A DNA stretch of 28,456 nt from UBA5499 sp002426275 (GTDB taxonomy: Bacteria; Bacillota; DTU084), in NCBI GenBank assembly GCA_937888735.1, contig CALASN010000035.1, positions 1-28,456 on the forward strand, given 5' to 3'. Position 1 is the stretch's first letter; each line of letters begins with the position of its first letter. Below, in pieces: positions 23,051 to 28,456 of the stretch. The notes under the pieces are model-generated. The model did no database searches. It was not told the origin of the DNA and was given only the letters and a program-made list of their open reading frames with translations. The position numbers and the translations under genes were made by a program.

Positions 23051-23092
23051 AGAGCAAAACAGAGCTCCGAAACCGATCCTCGAAGCTCTGTT
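23051..23092 (-). terminator. Terminator of the tetR-apbE-FMN-flavodoxin operon
   Basis: On the minus strand a 13-bp stem (23080-23092 with 23058-23070, one G-U pair, 9-base loop) is followed by TTGCTC, giving TTTT together with the stem end. It lies 68 bases after the flavodoxin stop and ahead of gerA. The T-run is short, so efficiency is uncertain. The remainder of the 22954-23159 gap contains no supported gene. Confidence 0.65.
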
Positions 23093-23159
23093 AACCTTAA
23101 ATTTTTGAAGGCCGTAGGCACGCGAACCAAACGTGTATCGCAAGCAACCGTAAGCTGCT

Positions 23160-23687
23160 TTACCGATACAATACGCCTTTTACGGAATCAAAAATGACTC
23201 CGACCAGCTTTGCTATTTCTGTGCTGCTTAAGCGGTAAGCGCTGATCTCCTTCATGGTTAGTTTATGATCGGAAGGCAGCAAATCCGCGATGTGCAGATC
23301 AATCAGCGCCATTGGCTTTGCCCCGGCTCTCTTTTCTAGATCTTCCATAAGCTTGGGATTGGCGTTCAGCGCGCCGCCGCTGACGGACGCAAAGGCAAAA
23401 GGCTGAGGAGCTGCTTTCAGATGTTTCAAATACGCGCGCAGGGGAGAAGCCGCCTGCCCCATCCATACTGGGCCCAGCAAAAGAATACTGTCATATTTTT
23501 CAAGCACCGCGGGCGAAGGTTGTACCTCGGGTGTCCTGTGAAAAATCATATCCAGAATGATGGCTCCCATTTTCCGAACCTTCGGCTCCGCGATCCGAAT
23601 ATGCTCCGCAGACAGCGCCTCTGCCACGGCAGAAGCCAGTCGTTCATTGTTGCCGGTAAGGGAATAAGAAACAACCGCAATGCTCAT
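23160..23687 (-). CDS. Flavodoxin-like protein
   Basis: A 175-residue cytoplasmic protein of the flavodoxin superfamily. The N-terminal SYSLTGNNERLASAVAEAL matches the FMN phosphate-binding loop after the first strand. YDSILLLGPVWMGQAASPLRAYL is the second FMN-binding region, and ASVSGGALNANPKLMEDL the third. It probably carries electrons or reduces a small substrate using FMN. TTGGAGG lies 6 bases before the ATG. It is the last gene of a flavin-related operon (92 bases after the FMN-binding protein) and the only soluble member. Confidence 0.85.
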   Translation of the reverse strand: MSIAVVSYSLTGNNERLASAVAEALSAEHIRIAEPKVRKMGAIILDMIFHRTPEVQPSPAVLEKYDSILLLGPVWMGQAASPLRAYLKHLKAAPQPFAFASVSGGALNANPKLMEDLEKRAGAKPMALIDLHIADLLPSDHKLTMKEISAYRLSSTEIAKLVGVIFDSVKGVLYR

Positions 23688-23779
23688 ATTTGTCCTCCAA
23701 TCTCAAATTCGACCTGTGGTTTTTCGGTTTGCTAAAGCTGGCTGCGGTTAGATGGTTCTTTTCACTTACGCCGTCTCCG

Positions 23780-24226
23780 TCATTTAAGCTCTTCCTGCTT
23801 CAGCGCGTTTTCCACAGCCTTAAGATGCGCTTTGCTTGTCAAGGTCGCACCGCTGATGGCGTCCACTTGCAGAGACTGGGATTTGATCACCTCGTCAAAC
23901 AAATCATTTAGCGAAAGGCCGTTTCTGATTTCAGTTGTCTGTTTATCTGCCAGCGCGCCCTCCGTCACCTTTATTTTCGAGACCGCTCCCGAATTTACTG
24001 TTACATTAACCGCAACGTTTCTGAAGCTGTCCTTCGTTCCACGATATGCGCCCGTATAGACCCCGTCGCACAGCTTTTTAAAATCCACATTGTCGATGAC
24101 CATATTCTGAAGCTCTCTGCGTCCTGGCGCAGTCAGGACGACGGCTCCCAATGTGATGACGCCGGCGATTGACAGGATTACAATCCACACTTTGCTCTTC
24201 CCCCTTCTCTCTTTGACGTTTTGCAT
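23780..24226 (-). CDS. Membrane-anchored FMN-binding domain protein (ApbE flavinylation substrate)
   Basis: A 148-residue protein with an N-terminal membrane anchor (about residues 12-32, VWIVILSIAGVITLGAVVLTA) and one extracytoplasmic FMN-binding domain (PF04205). The domain begins DGVYTGAYRG and ends DAISGATLTSKAHLKAVENAL. SGATLTS matches the sequence in which ApbE links FMN covalently to a threonine. The ATG at 24226 follows GGGAGGG with 7-base spacing. An open frame extends upstream to 24412, but those extra residues (MTADALSTAFF...) are a displaced piece of apbE, not part of this protein. Likely carries electrons across or along the outside of the membrane. It sits directly after the damaged apbE. 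Confidence 0.9.
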   Translation of the reverse strand: MQNVKERRGKSKVWIVILSIAGVITLGAVVLTAPGRRELQNMVIDNVDFKKLCDGVYTGAYRGTKDSFRNVAVNVTVNSGAVSKIKVTEGALADKQTTEIRNGLSLNDLFDEVIKSQSLQVDAISGATLTSKAHLKAVENALKQEELK

Positions 24227-24239
24227 GACATAGCCCTCC

Positions 24240-25218
24240 CTACAAATAGATTGTATTGATTCCGCAAACAGCCTGAAAGCATTTCCGCAAACCTCTGGTA
24301 ACGAATACCCGCATCTGAGAGTCCACAGCGACAACTTCCGCCCGGGGATATCTACGAGCCCTCTCTCCAGCCCTGCCATAAAAAAGGCGGTTGATAGCGC
24401 ATCCGCGGTCATGGCGTTATCTCCACCACGGTCACGCTGATAAGCCCGGAGGCAGCCGGATACACGGTGAAGGGACTCAAAAGATGATGGAATAAATTGC
24501 CTTCTTTGTCGAAAAAATACCGCTCATAATCTCCTGAGGTAACCACCGTCTTTCCGCTCACAAAGAACGCACCCAAAAGTCCTTTGCGTCTGGGGTGGCG
24601 AATGCCCACACGCCATGGCGAGCCATCGGGTCTGCTGCCAAGCGTAGACACATTTCCCCCAATATTAAAGAGAGCGGATGCGACGCCATACTCTCCAAAT
24701 ATTTTCATGAACCGGTCGCTGGCAAAGCCCTTACCGATCCCTCCCAGATCGATAGACTGTCCGTATCTTGCCAGTCCCGCCGTTTGTGAGACAACGGCCA
24801 GTTTTAAATCATTGCAATTGACAAGAGGCAGAACACGCCCTATCTTCTCGTTTTCAGGAGGCGCCGTCGCATTCATATAATCCCACAAATCAGCCAACGC
24901 TCCGACTGTGATATCGAATAAGCCTTGAAAATTGACGAAGTACTCCTTTGCGCGCCACAAAACTTCATACGTTTCAGGGCTGATCTTCTCGCACTTTACT
25001 CCCGCCGTACGGTTGATCTGGCCAATATCGCTTTGCGGCAAGAAGCGGCTGAACAGACGCTCCAACCTCTTTGCCTCGTTTTGCACGGCTTGCACTGCCA
25101 CCGACGAGCGCCCGTCAAAAGCTTTGTGCGCAATCACTGGGCCCATGCCGGCATGCAGCGCTGCTACCAACTCGTTTTGATCCACAAACCATGCCTCCTG
25201 GAGGCTGTTATTACTCAT
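24240..25218 (-). pseudogene. apbE: apbE (FAD:protein FMN transferase), disrupted by two frameshifts
   Basis: The longest intact stretch (24409-25218, 269 codons) carries ApbE landmarks: LERLFSRFLPQSDIGQINR, FDITVGALADLW, SIDLGGIGKGFASDR, FNIGGNVSTLGSRPDGSPW and GLISVTVV. It stops exactly where the family continues. The continuation ADALSTAFFMAGLERG is in a second frame (from 24412) and ARRYPRAEVVAVDSQMRVFV in a third, running to a stop at 24240, 13 bases before the next gene. Each shift equals the loss of one base. The ADALST motif with its metal-binding Asp is therefore cut off from the main chain. In addition the normally conserved DPxTG reads SPFTV (HHLLSPFTVYP), which supports real decay rather than only sequencing error. 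Joined, the protein would be about 325 residues, normal for ApbE. It lies 19 bases after tetR. Confidence 0.85.
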
Positions 25219-25237
25219 TCGCGGCTCGGCAGACTCT

Positions 25238-25834
25238 TCATTTTGGGAAATCGGTCAAACCTTGCAAGACAAAATCAGCCAAATAATTCTGTAAATCCGG
25301 AAAATACCGCAGCCCGATTTCTTCCTTATGATAACCGATACGAATGATCGCCTCGAAGATGGCCATAATCATTTCACTATCTATATCCGGCCTCAGTTTC
25401 CCTTCCGACTGCCACCTTTTCACCAGCTGCAAAAAATCCTGATATAAGAAGTCCATCGCCTGAAGCCCATTTTCTTCCCGGAATAGCTTTTCTATTTTAT
25501 CGTAAACATCAGGGTTATACCACTGACTGAGGATGGGATTAGAAAGCATGCCTTCCGCGTTTAAACTCAAAATCCGCCTGATTAGCTTCGCGGGTTCGTC
25601 ATCCAAGTTGACGGATTTCATGATGCGTTTCATCAAAGCATCCGTTTCCTGTTTGAGAATCTCTATGAAAAGCCTGTCTTTGGAAGGGTAATAGTTGTAA
25701 AAGGTACCTACGCTGAAGCCCGCCTGCCTGACAATATCGGCGACGTTTGTCTCCTTAAAACCCCGCTTGGCAAACAGCTCCTTTGCGCAATTGAACAACG
25801 TCGTTTTTTTGTCTTCCATTCCGCCAGTTCTCAT
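25238..25834 (-). CDS. TetR/AcrR-family transcriptional regulator
   Basis: A 198-residue one-component repressor. The N-terminal helix-turn-helix reads KELFAKRGFKETNVADIVRQAGFSVGTFYNYYPSKDRLF, an unambiguous TetR signature. The C-terminal ligand-binding half is helical and its ligand is unknown. GAGGAGG precedes the ATG at 25834 by 13 bases, a little long; an ATG at 25819 is an alternative. It heads the operon containing apbE, the FMN-binding protein and the flavodoxin, and a perfect palindrome covers its own transcription start, so autorepression and control of the flavin genes are likely. Confidence 0.93.
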   Translation of the reverse strand: MRTGGMEDKKTTLFNCAKELFAKRGFKETNVADIVRQAGFSVGTFYNYYPSKDRLFIEILKQETDALMKRIMKSVNLDDEPAKLIRRILSLNAEGMLSNPILSQWYNPDVYDKIEKLFREENGLQAMDFLYQDFLQLVKRWQSEGKLRPDIDSEMIMAIFEAIIRIGYHKEEIGLRYFPDLQNYLADFVLQGLTDFPK

Positions 25835-25861
25835 CCGTATGCAGAGTCCTCCTCGGCTTTC

Positions 25862-25887
25862 TGAATGAATATTTTTTTATTCATTCA
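25862..25887 (-). promoter_or_regulatory. Probable TetR operator
   Basis: TGAATGAATA (25862-25871) and TATTCATTCA (25878-25887) form a perfect 10-6-10 palindrome, in the style of TetR-family operators. It covers the predicted transcription start immediately downstream of the -10 box, 28 bases before the tetR ATG. Confidence 0.85.
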
Positions 25888-25888
25888 T

Positions 25889-25917
25889 ATTTTAACAGCG
25901 CCGATGATTTCTGTCAA
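25889..25917 (-). promoter_or_regulatory. Sigma-A promoter of the tetR-flavin operon
   Basis: On the minus strand, consensus -35 TTGACA (25912-25917), a 17-base spacer and -10 TAAAAT (25889-25894). The start site near 25882 falls within the palindromic operator. Confidence 0.85.
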
Positions 25918-26104
25918 ATACTTTTTCACTCTCGCAGGTGAGATCATAAATTCTAGGCGCGGACAGACTGCACCTTGGCTATTTCACTTTGAGAAAGAAC
26001 AACGGAGTTGTCCGGCCTGTCCCGTTAGTGGCATCAAACCCCAAAAAGGAGATGGCTGGGAAGGTGCCTGCATCACCATCGCATTGTGGTGTACTTGCAG
26101 ACCA
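25918..26104. other. Intergenic stretch without recognised features
   Basis: Between the tetR promoter and the tRNA terminator I see no supported gene or RNA. Open frames here lack ribosome binding sites and one runs through the tRNA. Short inverted repeats occur but none forms a clear structure. Confidence 0.5.
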
Positions 26105-26142
26105 CAAAAACTAACGCCATGCGATTTTAACCGCATGGCGTC
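26105..26142 (-). terminator. Intrinsic terminator of tRNA-Ala
   Basis: On the minus strand ACGCCATGCG/CGCATGGCGT (26132-26141 with 26114-26123, perfect 10 bp, 8-base loop) is followed by TAGTTTTTG. It begins 16 bases after the tRNA 3' end. Confidence 0.92.
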
Positions 26143-26156
26143 TTTGCTGTCTAATT

Positions 26157-26232
<76 letters not shown>

Positions 26233-26251
26233 AGAACCGAGGTACGAGTTA

Positions 26252-26280
26252 ATTATAGCGGGCGAGTCGCTTCTTGTCAA
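26252..26280 (-). promoter_or_regulatory. Fully consensus sigma-A promoter of tRNA-Ala
   Basis: On the minus strand TTGACA (26275-26280), exactly 17 bases, and TATAAT (26252-26257): no mismatch to consensus. The start site falls about 13 bases before the mature tRNA. Confidence 0.95.
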
Positions 26281-26293
26281 GGCCTTGATTTCA

Positions 26294-26350
26294 TTTTCAA
26301 TCGACCTTTTCAATCGACCTTTCAATCGACCTTTTCAATCGACCTTTTCA
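26294..26350 (+). repeat. Tandem array of TTTTCAATCGACC (4 copies plus a partial)
   Basis: Copies at 26294-26306, 26307-26319, 26320-26331 (one T short) and 26332-26344, followed by a partial TTTTCA. There are no spacers, so this is not a CRISPR array. It lies 14 bases past the end of the galactosidase gene and just beyond the tRNA promoter. The same 13-mer occurs once, inverted, at 28404-28416. Confidence 0.95.
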
Positions 26351-26363
26351 TTTCCTTCCCCGA

Positions 26364-28139
26364 CTACTTCCCGACATCCTCGACGGTGAGTAAACCTGCG
26401 GGGCTAATCTTCAGTTTCCTTACGCCCTTTGTAAACGAAATCTCTTCCGCAGATAAAATCTCGCCTTTACAGTTGCGGCTGGTAACCAGCTTGTTCCCAA
26501 AGTCGGCTTCCACATCTAAAATCACGGCATCCTTGAGCGTGCCATTGACAATAAGATATTTGGGGGGCAAATGACTGCCGGTTTTGAGACCGTAAGCGCT
26601 GTAGTATGCCGTAACTTTCTTGTCACTTGTCTCAGCATCGATTACCGGGTACAGATGCTGCGGATAATATGGCCGAAACTCTCCATCCAGAAGGACGTCC
26701 CGGTTCTCAACCCAGAAATTCATCCAAAACTTCAACATTTGCAAATGGTCCTGGGGATATTTGTCAAAAATGATGGAAATCTGGGGCACCGCAAAAAGAG
26801 CGTTTATGATGTTCAAAGCCGCACTCTCCACAGTATCCTCCGGGCTCCAGATGATCATATCAGCGTGTGCCGGCGTATTGCCAGCTAGAAGTCGGATATC
26901 CACGCTACCGACCCGATTGGTAGACATATCAAGAGGACAGTCGCCCACCCGGAACATGTTACCGTATTTTCGCATGGCAGGGCCGATATACGATTGCCGG
27001 AATTCAATCAGGATGTCTTTCTTGATTTTCTTCAGTTCAGCTGCGATGTCCGACAGTAGACGATCTACTGCCTCCGGCAGACTTTCAAAATCTTTGCCCG
27101 GAGCGGTGCTGGTTTGCGGCGTTGTCTCTTTCAGGACAAAGCTGTCCACAAAATCCAACTTGAAGCCGTCCAACTTCCAGTTTTCTGCCGCTTCCCGATA
27201 AATAGCAAGCAGATATTGGCGCACATCGGGATAGCGGGGATCCAAAACGCCGGCCCCAAGATGGTCGATATAGTACAGCAATTTATTCTGAAACCTATCC
27301 CAGGCATTTGCGTGTTTACCGACGAAGGGAACAGAATACCACAGCATATACTTCATATTAAGAGACTGCACATTTTCAACGTGCCGCCGCATGTCCTCAA
27401 TCTTGGCGGGGCAAACATTCCAATCACCGCAGTACGCATAACCTCTGGCCGTATCATCCGTTTGCCAGCCGTCATCCACGATGACGGTACGGAAACCGTA
27501 ATCCACAGCTTGCCTACATACTTTTTCCAGCGAGGCGGCGGTGAGATGCTGGTGAAAGCTGTACCATGATGAATACAGCGGCTGCCTTGCGCCTTCTGGC
27601 ACCGGAATGGGCTGTAAATCTTCAAAAGTTTCCCACCATTTAGAAACATCCTTAATGCTGTCATAATAGGGAATATCTCTAGTGTCGATCCGGATTTGCA
27701 CGGAATACTGCTTCATTCTTTTCACGGGTTCTTGGAATAACTTTGCCGTAAAAGAGACATCGGTGGTTTCTTCCGAAACCCCAGGCTGGATGGAGACTGG
27801 GTTCATGACATCTGACAGGGCAACAGTCAAGCGATTCTGACCTTCCGCGCTGAAATAACTTATAACCGGTGCGGATGAGGTTGCGATTAATTTCAAGTCT
27901 TCTCCCCAGTCAACATAAAGATTTTTATTATTACGACTGCTTGGATGCCAAGTGCCATGGATATCCACGGTTGGCTGCGCCAATTTGATCTGAATCTCAG
28001 GCATCTGAACCGCTTCTTGGGAGCAGGCGGTTATTTCAATAATTTCAAGATCACGTTCTGCCCAGATCTGTCGCTGTTTCAAAACGATCTGCCGGTCTTT
28101 GGCAGTTACCTGAATCCTGTGTTTTTGCGTTACTTCCAT
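26364..28139 (-). CDS. GH36-like alpha-galactosidase
   Basis: A 591-residue cytoplasmic glycoside hydrolase (no signal peptide) resembling the GH36/GH27 alpha-galactosidase clan. An N-terminal beta domain (about 1-180) precedes a TIM barrel beginning PLYSSWYSFHQHLTAASLEK, with VIVDDGWQTDD and KYMLWYSVPFVGKHA. The nucleophile is probably D329 in DGFKLDFVD. The acid/base lies in the FRVGDCPLDMSTNR segment (D400 or D404). A C-terminal beta domain ends the protein. It is shorter than classical GH36 enzymes (about 700+), so substrate could be a small galactoside rather than raffinose-type sugars. ATG at 28139 follows GAGGG. It is a single-gene unit with its own promoter and palindromic operator, bounded by 13-bp repeats; no transporter or sugar gene is adjacent within the window. 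Confidence 0.85.
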   Translation of the reverse strand: MEVTQKHRIQVTAKDRQIVLKQRQIWAERDLEIIEITACSQEAVQMPEIQIKLAQPTVDIHGTWHPSSRNNKNLYVDWGEDLKLIATSSAPVISYFSAEGQNRLTVALSDVMNPVSIQPGVSEETTDVSFTAKLFQEPVKRMKQYSVQIRIDTRDIPYYDSIKDVSKWWETFEDLQPIPVPEGARQPLYSSWYSFHQHLTAASLEKVCRQAVDYGFRTVIVDDGWQTDDTARGYAYCGDWNVCPAKIEDMRRHVENVQSLNMKYMLWYSVPFVGKHANAWDRFQNKLLYYIDHLGAGVLDPRYPDVRQYLLAIYREAAENWKLDGFKLDFVDSFVLKETTPQTSTAPGKDFESLPEAVDRLLSDIAAELKKIKKDILIEFRQSYIGPAMRKYGNMFRVGDCPLDMSTNRVGSVDIRLLAGNTPAHADMIIWSPEDTVESAALNIINALFAVPQISIIFDKYPQDHLQMLKFWMNFWVENRDVLLDGEFRPYYPQHLYPVIDAETSDKKVTAYYSAYGLKTGSHLPPKYLIVNGTLKDAVILDVEADFGNKLVTSRNCKGEILSAEEISFTKGVRKLKISPAGLLTVEDVGK

Positions 28140-28192
28140 GACTTATCGCCCTCGCATTTCTCACAAAAATATGTTAGCTCCGCGCCACTTGC

Positions 28193-28217
28193 ATGCAATG
28201 CTAATCTTGCATTGCAT
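28193..28217 (-). promoter_or_regulatory. Palindromic operator candidate upstream of the galactosidase gene
   Basis: ATGCAATGC (28193-28201) and GCATTGCAT (28209-28217) form a perfect 9-7-9 inverted repeat placed right after the predicted transcription start. This is consistent with a roadblock operator for a sugar-responsive repressor. No candidate repressor gene is in the window. Confidence 0.6.
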
Positions 28218-28224
28218 TGATTCA

Positions 28225-28253
28225 ATTATATAGATCTTTCCGGGCAAAATCAA
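28225..28253 (-). promoter_or_regulatory. Sigma-A promoter of the galactosidase gene
   Basis: On the minus strand, -35 TTGATT (28248-28253), a 17-base spacer, and a perfect -10 TATAAT (28225-28230). It leaves a leader of about 80 bases containing the palindrome. Confidence 0.8.
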
Positions 28254-28403
28254 CCAAGACGCTAAAAATCCCCGAAACGAACTCTCAGCGGCATTTCTCA
28301 GCCTGCGTGGCCGTATACGCAAAACTCTTGTTCTCATAAGTTTCTACATTTGAATATATGCCGAGCCTACCAGAGAAAGTAGACGCTTCACACGTTCGCA
28401 AGA
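28254..28403. other. Intergenic stretch without recognised features
   Basis: I see no supported gene, RNA or clear regulatory site in this stretch upstream of the galactosidase promoter. Confidence 0.5.
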
Positions 28404-28416
28404 GGTCGATTGAAAA
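28404..28416 (-). repeat. Inverted single copy of the 13-bp repeat
   Basis: GGTCGATTGAAAA is the exact reverse complement of the unit repeated at 26294-26344. Both sites thus bracket the galactosidase gene in inverted orientation. Confidence 0.9.
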
Positions 28417-28418
28417 AG

Positions 28419-28448
28419 TAAACGCGACTTTGTAAGATTAAACGCGAC
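28419..28448 (+). repeat. Two direct copies of TAAACGCGAC at the right edge
   Basis: TAAACGCGAC occurs at 28419-28428 and 28439-28448, a 20-base period, directly beside the inverted 13-mer. Read inward from the right edge the sequence is TGTCGCGTTTAATC..., beginning TGT. Short repeated subterminal motifs and a TGT end are seen in some IS21-family elements, so the window may end just at such a terminus. No transposase is visible. Confidence 0.6.
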
Positions 28449-28456
28449 ACAAAGCT

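Noticed and set aside
22931..23143. 70-residue open frame (minus) between the flavodoxin and gerA
   Set aside because: It reads straight through the terminator hairpin at 23051-23092 and over the gerA start, and no good ribosome binding site precedes it.
24227..24412. 62-residue N-terminal extension of the FMN-binding protein
   Set aside because: The extra residues begin ADALSTAFFMAGLERG, a piece of apbE in a shifted frame; the ATG at 24226 has its own GGGAGGG site and is followed by the membrane anchor.
26294..26350. CRISPR-like array
   Set aside because: Units of 12-13 bases are directly adjacent with no spacers and no cas genes are present; it is a simple tandem repeat.

Overview
The window comes from an endospore-forming member of the Bacillota, most likely the Clostridia in the broad sense. 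The evidence is a complete gerA-type spore germination operon, the lepA-hemW-hrcA-grpE-dnaK-dnaJ-prmA gene order with a perfect CIRCE element, consensus sigma-A promoters, and strong AGGAGG-type ribosome binding sites. I cannot name the genus. Most of the window is moderately GC-rich; the first ~0.9 kb is visibly more AT-rich.

Left end (1-3.55 kb): the 3' part of an Mrp/NBP35-type iron-sulfur carrier and a NifX/NifB-type cofactor-binding protein run on the + strand. They converge on a minus-strand pair encoding a membrane-anchored extracytoplasmic protein and a compact FtsH-like AAA+/M41 protease. A 67-residue orphan gene follows. From 3.78 to 7.05 kb a tightly overlapping + strand operon encodes a PrsW-type intramembrane protease, Ku, and a LigD split into separate ligase and polymerase proteins: a two-component NHEJ system plus a membrane protease.

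The centre (6.96-18.7 kb, all minus) is a large housekeeping block. It holds NAD synthase, LepA, HemW, HrcA, GrpE, DnaK, DnaJ, PrmA and a secreted putative glycoside hydrolase, with separate promoters before nadE, lepA and hrcA. The last gene overlaps the convergent ligD polymerase gene by 89 bp.

The right part (18.9-28.5 kb, minus) holds a germination operon (A-C-B plus a small two-TM gene). Next comes a TetR-controlled flavin module: tetR, a doubly frameshifted apbE, an FMN-binding substrate protein and a flavodoxin. Then follow tRNA-Ala(GGC) and a GH36-like alpha-galactosidase gene. Copies of a 13-bp repeat lie in inverted orientation on either side of the galactosidase gene, and the right edge looks like the start of a repeat-bearing element terminus.

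The best candidates for something undescribed are the FtsH-like protease with its separate extracytoplasmic partner, the PrsW-NHEJ operon, and the repeat-bounded galactosidase locus. I see no CRISPR array, phage or classical defence system.
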